Source of the DNA: Anseranas semipalmata | Taxonomy: Eukaryota; Chordata; Aves; Anseriformes; Anseranatidae | Length of the DNA stretch: 64,000 nt | Reading direction: 5' to 3' | Assembly: GCA_013399115.1 (NCBI GenBank) | Contig: VXAA01006526.1 | Span: 578,664 to 642,663, forward strand | Shown here: positions 1 to 12,700 of the stretch, in pieces | Numbering within the stretch: position 1 is the stretch's first letter | Layout of the letters: each line of letters begins with the position of its first letter | Made by a program: the position numbers and the translations under genes | Notes under the pieces: generated by a model | Databases searched by the model: none | What the model was told of the DNA's origin: nothing | The model's input: only the letters and a program-made list of their open reading frames with translations

Positions 1-1117
1 TGAGAGCAGATAGAGTAAAATAATGATGGATGAAATAAAACCAGGCTATTGGAAGAAATGACACAAATCCAATCTGGGGTAGTAAAATGTGGATACATGT
101 TTTCTATTGTATGCTGTTTCACATAAAGTACAGTTACAAGAGGAAATCAATGGAAAATAAAAATTGCATATGGGACAAACTGCTGAAAAAGAGAGGCTGT
201 ACTTTGCTTTTCAAATTGAAAGGTGAATGTGACAGAGGGATAATCTATGGGTTTTGTATCTTCAGATAGCTGTAGGTTTGCTTTCTTCCTCTGTTTATGC
301 ACTGACTCTATCCTTTGGGTTGTTTTGGCAGTGTGCCTGTCCTGATTATACAGTGAATGCAGACAGATGTTCTGCATGAATGGCTCTTTATGCTATTTCT
401 GTCTTTAAATTCTTATTTTCAAATTAAACTGTTTTTGTGGCATCTATCCTCTTCAATATTTGGATGCATCTGATGCTTGCACCATACCTGTATGTAATCC
501 CTTTCTGCCACCAGTGTGTGTTGCCTTTGTATTGTCCCCATAGATGTGTGACGCCAATTATATGGCGTTAACCCTAAATTCATGTGTCTCTTCTGGCTAT
601 ATCTTAAACTCTTCAGATATAACCCTCACTTATAATCACCATGAAATAGCTGGTAGAAGTAGGAAAGTTGCTTAGAGTATGAGATGTTATGTTCTTTTGT
701 TTCCTTCTATTGTATATAAATGGTAAAGGTACTTTATTCTTTTCAATGCAAATACGCTGTTTATTTTATACATCAGAAAGTTGAGTATTCTCTTATTTTA
801 TTAGTAGTTCCTGTGAGGAAACAATAGAACTCAAATGTCAGTGTTAAAGTTCTAACTTTGTAGATAAAAAGGATTTACATTTGGTTACTTTTCTGCACCA
901 AAGCAAAAGAAACTTAGAAAATGTAGCAGCCTTCTGAGAGAAAGTACTGCAGAAGGGAAGAACTGTTTGAATAATACTTTCTTTCCACTATGTCCTATTA
1001 GAAAATATCTTCCTTTTTGCTCTAATTGCTCTTACCAACAACCTTCATATATTCTTTCCCCACACTCCCTAGATCTGTTTCTTTATATTTCTCTTGCGTT
1101 TACTGTGTGTCTTTAAA

Positions 1118-1137
1118 AAACAAACAAACAAACAAAA
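1118..1137 (+). repeat. (CAAA)n microsatellite
   Basis: A short A-rich run is followed by about four CAAA units and a trailing A run. It is a simple tetranucleotide repeat with no sign of a linked transposon. Confidence 0.8.
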
Positions 1138-1974
1138 ACTCCTGCTCCTTTTTTTAATGTTGCTGTTTGAATCCCCAGTGGCCCATTACCTGTGGTAGAG
1201 TAACACTCTCGCTTGAGCTGCTGGTGCCATATGAGGAACTTCTGAAGTTACCTTTGAAATATGGGGAACCAGGGAGAAATCAGTTAAGTGTCTCAGTCTG
1301 AGTGACTGTGACTCTAGGGAAGATCATTCAAGCCATCTGGACATGAAGTGCTACTGATGTTTGAGTCAGCTCATGAATACTTTCACTTTTCTACCTTTCT
1401 ATTTAAGGGACTTTTTTTAAACCAAAAACCAGCTGGTAGAACTCCACTGCCTTTATTAAACAATAATTGAATTTTCAAGATTATGACTCTGGTGTTCAAG
1501 ATGGCTCTGTGGTTTTGAGAGGGTAATTATTCAGTAGAAATCTTTCTAGCTTTCAAGTGCGTGAAATTCTCCAAGCTATAAAATTGCAAGGTTTATATGA
1601 AATGTATAAAGTGGACACTTCATGGCTTGTGACCCTTATAATTTTCCCTCTTGATTTATTTGTATTGAGGAATGCTTGGACTTGTTCAATGTGCACATAA
1701 GAGTATTCATTGGACAGAAATCTGACTGAATGATGGAAAGCCCTATTGATTAAGGAGTTCGTATTGAATCTGTTTCTGGACTAGCATTTTTCAATTGGCT
1801 TAAAAGATTCTGCCTATTTGTATTCAGCGGCATTTCTTTGGTTACCTGATGTTGATTCGATTACATTGCCTTTTTCTGCTGTAGTATTTCCAAGAGCATT
1901 GGGCCTCTCCTGGGATGCTCTGTTATCAGTTGTGCTTGCTCAACAAACTGGGCTTGAGTTTAGATGATGCTGGA

Positions 1975-1988
1975 TTTTTTTTTTTTTT
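1975..1988 (+). repeat. Poly-T tract (T14)
   Basis: An uninterrupted run of 14 T. It is one of 17 plus-strand T runs of 12 or more that I counted, against 8 A runs. Confidence 0.95.
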
Positions 1989-4695
1989 GCATGTACATGT
2001 GTGAATACGTGACCAGTAAGAAATATAAGCTGAATCTAACATGTGGGACCCAGAAGTGCTTCTCAGTTCTTTTGTTCCCAGTATGTGCCTTGGCAGTCTT
2101 GGCTTGAAGTTGAGATAAGACCTGGGTATGGATCATCCTGCTGTTTTCATGGAGAGGAATTCCAAGTAGATGGACAGAGAACTGAATGTGACTGGGGTAA
2201 TGTGAAGTAAATGAGCTGTGGTGTAACTAGAGAGCAGAAGTCTGCAAACAGACCTTGAAACAAAAAGCATTTTTATTTTAACAGTAGCAAAAATATTTTG
2301 TAAGGAAAAATGTCATTAAAGAAAAGCCTGTCTTAACTTCTACACCTGAATAGGGTGCTGTGAGCTTTTTGCAGCTTTGCCAGTCTGGTTCTCCAGTTTC
2401 TGTGATACCGTGTCCTATACATACATAAATAACTGAATGTTAATGCTCTGCTGCAAGGAGGCTGTCGTTAGCGTGTATTTTCTGTTGTACCCTTTGCTGT
2501 AGGATCTGGCTGTCAGGCCTGTGCATAACTAGACCATACCTTGTTATACTTTTTTCTTTTCTGTGAATTTATTTTAAAAGACTTAAGTACACCTGCACTT
2601 CACAGCCTTTCACAGCCACTTTGATCAATAGTAGTTCAGTATCAATTGACTGAATTTGGTGCAGAGAGGTTTTTTCCTCTGAGCACTCAGCAATATGATG
2701 CTCCTTTATCTGCCTTCCAAAATGGTACTGGCCTTTTGCTACTTAACTTGCCAAGGATGAACTGGACACAGGCACCGTTATCAGTTGATTTCTTTTTCTT
2801 CTCCCTCCTCTCCCATTCAGTAGCTGTTTCATGTTACTTCAGTTATATCGGGCAGGATTTTCCTTATGATGCATCTTGTTTTATTCCTTTTGGAGGGACT
2901 CTTAGCCCTTTCCAGTGCTGGATGGCTTAAGTATCAGTAACTCTTCTGTTCCTATCTTCACTAGCGAATTAATGAAGTTATAAAATGTAAGCAGGCAGCT
3001 GTCTGGGACTATGACTTTATGCTGAGTCTGGAGGAGTACGGGGCAGTACAGCATTGCTTTGGTATTGCACAGAAGGGACTTTGCAGTTGCTAAAGGTTTC
3101 CTACACCTTGCAAACAGCAGGCTTTTCTGAGCTTGTTGGCTGCATCTGCAGAAAAATGAATTTCTAGTGCAGGCTGCTGTGTGAAGGGGGGCAAGCCCAT
3201 CAACCTCGGGTCCTGACCTAGAAACATCTTGGATTTTGACTGGTTTGGTTATGTTTCCCTTTAAATGATGACCTATTTCCATTACGTTTTCTGAAAGGAA
3301 GAATATGCTTTCACGTTGTACATACTAGTACTTATCCCTGGAAAAGGGAGGAAAAACAAAGATAACAGGTTTTAAGTATTTGCTTCTGGTTTTATTTATA
3401 CTTTAAATTGAATTCAAAGTTAACAATTACTTTGTTCAGAGCAGCAGAGATTCTTGTGGGCAATTACTTAAGGCAACAGTTAATTATGAGTACCTACTGG
3501 TCTGAGTTATGGAAATCCTAATAATAATTCAGGTATCTTGTGTTTTCAGTTCTATGGAGACTAAATGTTACTAAGCAAAATATGTTATTCAGCAACTCTT
3601 TTCCATGTACATTTTCTGTGTACGTCTGGGGGGCTGAATCACAGTTTGTATGCCACTGGAAGGGGGTAAAGGTATGTTTAATGTCTCTAGCTAACAGCAG
3701 CACCTGCAGCTTAAAGTAGAAAATATGTGTTTGAGTGGGAAACATGGGCTGGGGAAAAAAAAAAAAAAACTTCATGGAAATCTTTTAAGCTCTCTTCCTG
3801 TAGGTGTCATTCAGTGGCTCCAGACTTGGAGAAGCTCTCACTTATAGTACTGAAGCATCATCTCCATGCTTGTGAAGAGATGCTTAGGGATGGGAATTAA
3901 GGTGAAGATTTATTTTCCTTTTTCCTCATCCTCCTTAAGACATTTTCCTGAGACTAGTGAGAAACTGAAGGATTTTCCTGGACTCGAAATCAAGCTCTAC
4001 TGAGAGCACTTGTTGGGAGAGTGGGAGCCAAGCTGAGAGCTGAGTACTCCTGTCTATCATGTCCTTCTTATGACAAGCTTTCATGCACAGGTTGCTTTTT
4101 CTAGTTATTTGCTCTGCACAGACTAAATTCTTTATGCTAAGAAAGATGTGCTGAAATACCATAAATCCTCATGAAAAGTACCCCTTCTGAGCTGGATAAA
4201 TAGTAGCACACTTGTGGCGCGCGCTTCTGTGAGACCACAACAGCTGTAAGATCACGATAAATCTGTTCCTATTTACATTCTCTATAAGAGCTTTATTGGA
4301 ACAGGTTCACTTTGTTGATCTTGTGGGTCACAAAGGCTGTTATTAATGTAGGTATTAACTGTATAAGAGTGCCTGTATCAACTGCACCTGCTGTCTCTCA
4401 GCCAGGTATTTTCATTTCAATATCTCTTATTTTGAAGGGATTATATTTTATTCAGGTCTCCTCCCTGTGGAAGGACATATGGATTTTACTTAAATCCTGT
4501 CTCTCATTTTCTTGTCTATAATTCTTTGTCTGTGGCATACTTTCTATTTTTCTTTGCTCATAACATAACACCTGTACCCTCTTATTTCTACTTCATTTTG
4601 TAAAAGTATCTCTATCCACTTCCTCATCTTCATATGATGGTTTGGGGGGCTGGGGACACCATTCAGAGCCTCAGCCTTCAGCCAGTCTGGTGAGG

Positions 4696-4862
4696 AGAGT
4701 GTAAGAACAGTCCTGCCGGGTCTGACCACAAGTCTGTCCATCCCACTGCTCAGCTTGGCAGCTGTCAGCACCAGATGCCTATGGGAAGAGTGGGGGAATA
4801 AGTCAAACTGGCAGCTCTGATGGGCTCTTCTAGCTTCTGGCAATCCCCAGTTTAGGGACTTT
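4696..4862 (-). mobile_element. Old CR1 LINE 3' tail fragment
   Basis: Read on the minus strand, this carries the sequence typical of ancient amniote CR1 tails (well known from turtles and crocodilians). It has a 'TGCCAGAAGCT' block, then a pyrimidine-rich 'CTCTTCCCATAGGCATCTG' block, then 'GGTCAGACCCGGCAGG' and 'CTGTTCTTAC' (consensus roughly GGTCTGACCCAGTATGG...GTTCTTATG). The order and spacing match the consensus as I remember it, with heavy divergence, so it is probably a very old insertion. It lies inside the longest open frame of the window (4544-5005, minus) and explains that frame. No coding function remains. The exact family (CR1 or L3-like) is not settled. Confidence 0.75.
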
Positions 4863-7800
4863 CTAAGCTGGAGACTATATTGCATTTTTGTATTTAATAG
4901 TCCTTGGCAGTCTCTTTCTGTGATACAACTCCCTGCTATCACTTTGGAGGAAACTAGAGTGGGGGGGTTAGAATGCTGTGAACAGCTGAGGTATCCAAAA
5001 TGCATTTACAGTTCCAGATGGAAATCTGGAGGTTCAGTCCCACCTCTGCATTTTATTGTGTAGTTATTAGGATAACATCTCAAAAATATGAGATTTGGCA
5101 GTGTGTTCCCCTGCGTTATCAGCAATAATCAGGAATGGCTTTGCTCGCTACTTCTGCCACTTTCTTTTTCTATTCTCCTAAACCTTTGGGAGTTTTAGAT
5201 CAGTTTAAATGTTGTGGGTTGCAGTAACTTGTTTCTATCCTCCTTAGATCTGAGAATGTATCTTTTCCATGTATTCCAGTCATCTGGCTTTTTTCCTCTC
5301 CAAGTATGAGTCCTTTCATAACTCGGAAGGGAGCTGACATAGCTAGGTTTGATGCATAGCTGCGGGCAAATACAGGTATTTTCTTCATCTTTATATCTCA
5401 TGTCTACACAAGATGTGACTGCTAGATAGTAGAAAAAAGCCCTGTTACTTAAGAATTAAAAAAAAAAGCCTCTGCAGAAATCTTTTACGTTATTCAATAT
5501 AACTTGCTATGCTTGCAAATGCTTTATTCCCCACACTTGTGGGCCAGTGGTTAGTCTGTTTATTTTTTTCCCCTATCTTTCTATGCCTAGAAGCTGGTTA
5601 CCTTTCACAAGTTGACAGGACAGTCACTCAGGTGCAGAGGTGGGAGGCAGCAACTCCCACAACATCATAGCAGGGCACCGCTGCCCTCCAGTCTGTCAGC
5701 TCCTTGCCACTGGTTTTGTGCTCTTTGGCTTTTCAGAGTAGGGAATGTTCACCCAGCTCAGATTGCAAGTCAGACTGCAGCTCACCTATAGCAAACTGCA
5801 GCAGCAAATAATTTGACATCAGTGGCTTTAAAAATACTTTTTGAAGAGATGGTTAGATGTACAATATTGCTCTTAATATCCTTCCTGATTATTTTCCTGC
5901 AGGTCTTTACAATTGTGTACCTATGAAGTCACAGCTATTTTTGTTGTCCTCCATAACTCTGATAATGGTGCCCTAAGGAACATCCTTGAAACGTTAGAGA
6001 CATGCATCTTATCAAAGGACAAGTACAGGATGGCAGTTACTAGAAACCATAAGGCCTTTCTGAGCTCTGATAGCATTGTGCAAATGCAGTGCCATTCCAG
6101 GAGCACAAAGTATTCACTTTTTTGCCTCTATAGGGTGGTGATAAGTTCTGCAGCATGCAAGGAGAAACATAAATAACCTTTGTCATCTTTAGAAAAGGTA
6201 CTTGCTGAGAAGTATTGTATTCGGAGCCTTCCTGGGCAAATTGTGAATAATTTAGCTGTTATGCCCCAGGGCTCTGCCTTGCTGGACTCTGCTGCTGAGA
6301 TGTGTGCCAAGCTGCTCGGGAGTAATTGCGGTGCTGGAAGAATGGAGATGGATGCAGGTTCATAGCAGTGGGCTTCAATCTGTTCCCATTTTGTTTCTAA
6401 TAAATGTAAATTAAAAGCTCAGTACCCTCCTGCTTCCCTACCCCCTTAGCGTCCATGGTGTTTCTCATAAGAACAACTTGCGGGATGTGGCAACAGAAGT
6501 TCAGGGGCTAGGGGAGGGACTCTGGCTACTTTCAGTGGAGAAACTGCCACTCTAATAGCCATTTATTTAGATTAACTTCTATACTGTCCAGCTGCTAACA
6601 ACTCACTGTTAAGCAGCAGTGCGTGCCGTTTGCTCCTGTCAGAGTTCAGCTGAATGCTGACAACTTAAAGCCAGATTTTCAGATGCCATCAGTTTAATTT
6701 GTGGGCAAAGCAGCTGCTAAATTTGTGGTGATGCAGAATCAGGAGGGTGCATGGAGTCAGCTTTCCCCTTCACAGCTTATCCTTTGCGAGAAAGGACTGA
6801 CCCTCAAGGACATTCAAATAAAAAATATTTCACATGGGGCCATTTTCAGCTACCCCGGACATTGCTAGGGGCCGGGGGGTGTTAAAATGGCTAATGGTGA
6901 GCTTCTGGGCAAATTGTAAATAAGTGAGCTCCAGGGAGTAAGATAAACCTTGGATTTTGGTTTGCTAACCTTGATCTTGGTCAGATGGTGGAATTTCATT
7001 AAACTGAGGTCAATAAAAGATTAGATGTCTTCCATGGACTGGTCTTGTCAAATATTGATGATTGTGGATGCGGGTAAGGGAGCCCAGGAGGCAGGTCACT
7101 GCTATCCTAGGATGCAGCTCAGGTGCTTTGTGTTCTGTTGGTGGGGTTTGCTCTTGATTCTGGGCAAACATCAGAATGACTTCTAGGTTGGATATCTCAA
7201 AGGGACCTTGTATTCAAACCTGGAAAGACAGGGATGTTGTTGTTGGCAGGGCTGGAAACCATTTATGAGAAGTCTTTCTCTCTGGTTTCTTTCATTTGGG
7301 CTACTTTCTTGAAGTCTGTGAATCAAATTAAATTGGTGTTCTCTTTTCTCATTGTACCCTATCAATGAGGAAGCATGTTAAAGGGAGCTCAGCTTTATGG
7401 TCTGAGGCAAAGTGGTGGTGTAGCATCAGTTACTGTTGCTTCTCTATTAGATAGTCAGTGACTGCTGGGTTGCTTAGAACTGCAATCGCATGTGGGTTAT
7501 AATGCACAATGTGGGTGTCACAGTAGTTTGCTTATATTAGCTGCCTGATGTGTTCTGGATTTGCTTTAAATGAGCTTTATTGGTGTATGTACTGTTTTAA
7601 ATAGTTTTCTTGATATTCCAAGTTGTGGTAAAAATATGATCTAGGAGGAGGAAAACTTAACAACTTCCTTCTGTTATTACCTGGGGTACTGAAATTTCAG
7701 GAAAAGGGGAAGTAGGAGAGCAGAATAGATCTGAATTTGTGAACTGTTTGGCATTTTTGAAGAGGCATCTACAGATTTATCGGTTCTTTCCTATTAGCTT

Positions 7801-8729
7801 GCTTACTTATCAGGGAAACAACACTTCCAGTTGATTCAAAGATTGAATTGCATTTAATCACCCTTTAATCACCTTGTCTCATGGAGTCTTCTTTCTGGAA
7901 CTCAAGGCTTCCATTCTCCTAGGCTGTTACTGGGAATAGAATCTGGCTACTCATTATGTGTACTGCAGACCCTGGTCACAGTGAGACCTACAATGTGGCA
8001 TGAGGTCTTCAATTCTGTGAAGGCTACTCTCTTAGCTGCTTGGCCTATGATGGGGTGAGAGGTCTAGGTTCATCACTATACAGGAAATGTGTTTAAAAAG
8101 TGCATCACACTCAAATTGCCTGTCAGCAGATATAGGAAAACCCAGCTGAATTTTTGGACCAATTTTCACTTTGTTTCATTTCAGCAGACTGATGCAAATA
8201 ACTCAATTTGCAGGAACGTTAAAATTCTTGGCTTTAAGAAATGACAAAACAGAATGTTTCTCCTGAAGTTTCCATTTGAATGAAAGATTAATTGCACTTT
8301 TTTTCTAACATTAAAAGAAAATTCATGGTACGGTATCAGAATTCTAAAATACACTCAGATTCCTCCCACTTAATGAACTCCAGTTTGAGACTGCTGGTAT
8401 GTGACTTCTGTAGATGTGTAGACAGAAGACTGAACACTGATTAAAGCATCACCAGTAGATCTATTTCTGTTCCTTCTGATGTACTTTCTTAAAACTGGTC
8501 TGTTATCTCAAAGGCCTTTTTGCATACCTGAAGGAGCGTATCTTTAGCTGAGACTCCCTAGCATTTCAGAATATATTACAGTGAAACTACTTGTTTCTAG
8601 ATATTTATAGTAGTGAAAGTATAGTAGTGTGGTAATTAAAATTTGGGAGGTAAGATGGGCCCACATAACATGTGGGGTTAATGGGAGTGGAAAGCCAATA
8701 AGCTCTAATCAAAGAAGATTACTTCCTGA

Positions 8730-8746
8730 TTTTTTTTTTTTTTTTT
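8730..8746 (+). repeat. Poly-T tract (T17)
   Basis: Seventeen T in a row followed by a C run and 'CAGG'. The T-run, C-run and CAG order resembles a polypyrimidine tract and 3' splice acceptor. However, no open exon with recognisable coding content follows, so I do not call a splice site. Confidence 0.9.
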
Positions 8747-9210
8747 CCCCCAGGGTGATTTGGTACATTGCGGAGTTAGGTTTGTATGGTAGCTATATGA
8801 TTATCTTGCCTCAACACTGGGTTGTTCTGTGCTTCCTTAATATCTGACTGTATAGCCTAAGAAATAGGAAATATTAGTAGTTAAAGGGTGTGTGTGTGTG
8901 TCTGCACTCTAGCTGTCCTGGAGTAGAGTGCTTGCCCAGAAAATGAGCACAGTGCAGGGGCCTTTGTTTGGGTTGGACTGGCTGAAGCTGCAGCAGCTGC
9001 TGAATTGCTGCTGGGTTGGATTTGTAAGAATCCGATAGACCAAAGCTGTTTGCTGTCTTCCCGAATAGAGCACTTCAAAACTGCTGACTTAACATAGCTG
9101 CTATATCTGATGGAACTTCAAGTGAGTGGTTTGCTTCTGAACATCCTAAAACTCCTATGAAATGCAGCTGAGTACAGCAATGAGCTTCCTGTTGACATGA
9201 AAGATAGATA

Positions 9211-9227
9211 TTTTTTTTTTTTTTTTT
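9211..9227 (+). repeat. Poly-T tract (T17)
   Basis: Seventeen uninterrupted T. No 3' transposon tail could be recognised on either side, so the origin is unknown. Confidence 0.95.
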
Positions 9228-9669
9228 GCACTTAGTTTTGCTTCCTTCCATCTTCTGAGGTCTTCAAGAGCTGAGATCCAATAACTCCTTGTAAAAGGCT
9301 ACCCTTGCTTTTGAACAAAACTACTTAAACATGATATACTACTAGCACTAAGTGCAAGCATATCCCTTATGTTGTTTCAGGGAAGTGCTGTGTGGGTTAT
9401 TGTGGCAAGACACTGGAGAACTGTAAAGAAATTGAAATCTAGTAGGATCATGGTTGGACTTGCGTTGCAAATTCCCTTTTCCCTAACAGGGGGTCAAGCT
9501 GGGGGGTGGAGAAGTAGTTCAGCACCAGAAATGGTGCTGTTGGAACACTTTTTATACTTTAATAGTAGCTTTATTCTATTAATAGTATGCAGAAGACTAC
9601 TTGCACATCATATTAGCCTTCTTAGCAGCAAGGGCACGTTGACTTATGTTGAACTTGGTTCATGTTGAA

Positions 9670-9765
9670 CTTTCCAGCTGGGTGGCCGCCAGCATGTCCT
9701 GGCAGCTAGGCTTGTTCCTCCCCACGTGCAGGACTTTGCCCATCTTACCTCATCCCCTTCAGTTG
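9670..9765 (-). mobile_element. Probable CR1 ORF2 fragment (after the RT domain)
   Basis: On the minus strand 'ATGAGG...GGGCAAAGTCCTGCACGTGGGG' resembles the CR1 ORF2 segment just after the reverse-transcriptase active site, which in CR1 reads roughly 'MRFNKAKCKVLHLG'. About 45 bases align well to the consensus from memory. The flanks then fade, including a plausible 'CAGCTGGAAAG' block at the lower end. The reading frame is destroyed by stops and small indels. It is a short relic with no function. A chance match is possible but less likely, given the run of matches around TCCTGCAC. Confidence 0.5.
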
Positions 9766-12700
9766 CTGGCAGCCAAGAACACCCCCTGTCGCACCACAGG
9801 CTCCGGGTAACCTCCTAATGCTTGCCACAGACTAAAGACATGTAATGCAGATGCTGAAGGCACTATACCATAGTATAGGGAAAGTAAAAGTTGTCAGCAC
9901 TGTCTGCAATGCCTGAATTCACTGCAATAGGGAATGAATAAACTGTATTATACAGAAGAAGGCAGCAGTCCCTGATAAGGCTCAGCAGCCAGGCACTTGC
10001 TGTCCTGACCTGGTCTTTAGACATCTGAGCCTATTGGCAAAGCACACCAACCTGCCATCTAGGAAATGTTCAAGATTGCATGGCCACCAGCATACCTTGC
10101 CCTATCATGACTCCTTTTGCTCTTCATCATGTAATCTCAAAGCTGCTTTTATGAATTCTGGAGGCTTGAATTCCAGGTTCCATTTTTTCATCTCTTCAAA
10201 TAACTTTTACTACTTTATATCAAAAATAAAAAAGAAACATCACTGTCTGTGTTCTTATGTCATAAAGCAGGAAAAATGAGGAAATAAAACCCTGGCTAGT
10301 TGCAAGGCAAGTTTAAAGGGAAAGTACCCTTTTATTTTTCTTTAAATTAATTTTGCTTTCATGGAAAAAACAAACCTGTTCCGTGTAGACAAAGTAGATG
10401 CAGTTTCCACAGCAGAGAAAAATCTCTTATTTGCCTCCAGCCCTATCCATTTTTCATTACAATCACTGCATTTTCTTAAAACGCAAACAAGTCAATGTAA
10501 GCATGGCTGGCAGGCTAAAATGATCGTGGGATAACTTGCGGTTGCCAGACCAAACAAAATCAATCACTATTGTTTAGGGACCAAAAGAATTAAATAGCTG
10601 AGAGACATTTCTGGACTTTCGGGGGGGGGAAAAAAGTATAGGAGGACAGATAAGGGAGTAGGCTAACACCCTGAAGTGTTATTTGTAACTTTTAAATGCA
10701 CACAATGCTATGAACAATACTTAAACTGTGTTGGTTTTGTATTTAAAAATGAAAATCAAACCTGACAAAATTGAAAATTATTCCAGTTGTACGGCATATC
10801 CTTGTCAGACAAGATGTAATTCACTTTCATAAGATATTGTTTCTATTTTATATATTCATAGAGTAGAAAGGAAATACCCACTCTATTCAAATGGAGTTGG
10901 AACTAGATTAAAATAAAGATCAAGCTTTGGTGATTTAAGTTTTTACTGTCTTTAATGTAGTACAATGCGATACCTGTGTTTCCAAGATTTTGGTCATTGC
11001 TCCTTGCCTTTCCTAAGCCTATGGCGTGTTGCTCAGGTTATAGTGGTGGGTCCTGTGGTGGAAACACCTGAGATTTTTCACAGGAATTGTAGTCAATTGC
11101 CTGGCAGGTACTAGGGAAAACTTTGTAGATATAAAAGGAAAATCTGCAATTGGATTTGTCTTTTCCTCTTTCCATTTGAAATTTGGTCTACGGGCCTTAG
11201 AGCTGCTGGTTTGAGGGGTTATTTCATCTTAATTCAGATCTGTAGTTAGAGAAATATGAAGCTTCCCCTCTGTTCTTCCTCTGTGCATATCTCTTCTTTC
11301 CCCTCCGAAGCCCTAAGTTGTTCAGTTCAGCTGTTTGTAGGATGCTATGTTATCTCAGTGAAACAATCTGCATTTAAAAACCTTGCCAGGATAGGGGTTG
11401 GTCTAAGTTTAAACCAAACCATTTTCTTGGTTTGTCTGGAGCTTAGCCCCAAAATAGTTGAATCTGTGTGAAGGAAGAAGCAGGAGCATGTGGCGAGGTT
11501 AGGAACAAAAAGCTGAAGCTGAGAAAGCTGGGAATCTCTTGTGTACATGTTTGTAGGAACAAGGATCTAGTGTGATAACTAATACTGAATTAATTGGTGC
11601 TACAGGGGGAAAAAAAAATCTAACAGTGTTTCTATTTTGAAAAAGTAGGATGAGAAAGTTTGTTACCTGTATTACTGAGGGTGCTAAGGCATAACAAAGT
11701 ACAGGTTGAAATTTCAAAGTTGACTAGTGAAATTGGCCAATAAATGCTTCTAAGATAGATATTGTGGTTTAAAAATATCACTTTTATGGTATCTCAACTG
11801 AGTCTGACACAAAGCTTCACAGCTATGTGGAAATAGTGAATTTTGTCACTGTAAAAGAAAAGAGATTCCTGAGGCTCGGAAGCTTTCTGTCTTGTGCATT
11901 GAGTTGCCGCCGCCCCCCCCCCCTTATTTTAAGGTTGTGATCTTTTTTTCTTCTTACTTTAGTAGTAGTCTGACTGTAACTGTGGTTTCCCAAAGCCAGC
12001 TCTCATCGTCTTTTGTACATGAGTAACCTGATTATTTCTTTAGATTAAAGTCTGATTATATACATGAATGACTTGAGTCAATTTAAGTGGACTTTTTCTC
12101 TATTCCAAAGAATAAAGAATCCAGGTGAAAATTTAAAAATAGAAAAAAGGAAATGTGTACTTGAGAAAACATAGTGGTACCGACAAATGTATATCTGTTT
12201 TTAATTAAATGTGCTAATACTTTATTCACCAAAGAAGCATATTTACCTCTGACCAGGTAGACAGCTGTGTTGGCCATGGATTCAATCCTTCAAGAAAGGA
12301 TGCACGTCAATTTAGGGCTTAAAGTCAAATGCCAAATTCTCACCTGTAGAGCACAACAGTACAATGGGATTTCATGTTTAGCTTTTGGAAAGGTGTTCAA
12401 TCTTGTTTCATCAACTCCTAGTGTTTCTCAGGGTTCTTAAAATGCAAAGAGTGTTGCTGTGATTCAGAGGGGACCTTCGCTGCACTGCTCACCTGCTACA
12501 TTTTAGCCAAAGGAGAACTTCTAATGTCCATGCCTCTTCTGCTCTTCTGTCACTCTCTGCTCCAACTTTAACCTTTCAACTATTTTCTATTCTGCTATCG
12601 GAAAGTCAGTAACATACTTAGTAACTACCAAAAAGAATATTTTAATCTTCTGTTGCATCTTTCATACCTTGTCTATGGGAAAGAGAATGTGTTAATGAAG

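Larger units (their letters stand above)
1..4695. other. Non-coding AT-rich stretch, no gene seen
   Basis: I see no exon, RNA gene or recognisable transposon here. The longest open frame is 126 codons (minus strand, 2902-3282). It has no domain or compositional sign of a protein and is probably chance. Small items are a (CAAA)n tract at about 1118-1137, a T14 run at 1975-1988, an A15 run at 3755-3769, and an isolated GCGCGCGC at 4217-4224 in otherwise CpG-poor DNA. This could be intron or intergenic sequence; nothing in it decides between them. Confidence 0.75.
4863..9669. other. Non-coding stretch, no gene seen
   Basis: No gene or clear transposon is visible. Open frames here reach only 87 codons and overlap one another on opposite strands (5.9-6.4 kb), as expected by chance. 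Small items are T17 at 8730-8746, a (GT)7 at about 8888-8901, a degenerate GCTG/CAGCAG patch at 8986-9012 that contains the palindrome CAGCAGCTGCTG (8991-9002), and T17 at 9211-9227. Confidence 0.7.

Noticed and set aside
4217..4224. GCGCGCGC as a CpG-island or promoter hint
   Set aside because: Only 8 bp long with no CpG enrichment around it.
4544..5005. 153-codon minus-strand open frame, longest in the window
   Set aside because: It overlaps an old CR1 tail, has no domain, and its sequence follows the repeat rather than a protein.
8730..8760. Poly-T, C run and CAGG resembling a 3' splice site
   Set aside because: No convincing coding exon or downstream donor follows; a poly-T tract before CAG occurs by chance in such sequence.
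8881..9078. Antisense frame with a short Ala/Ser run
   Set aside because: The run is a translation of the degenerate GCTG/CAGCAG patch; nothing else supports a protein.
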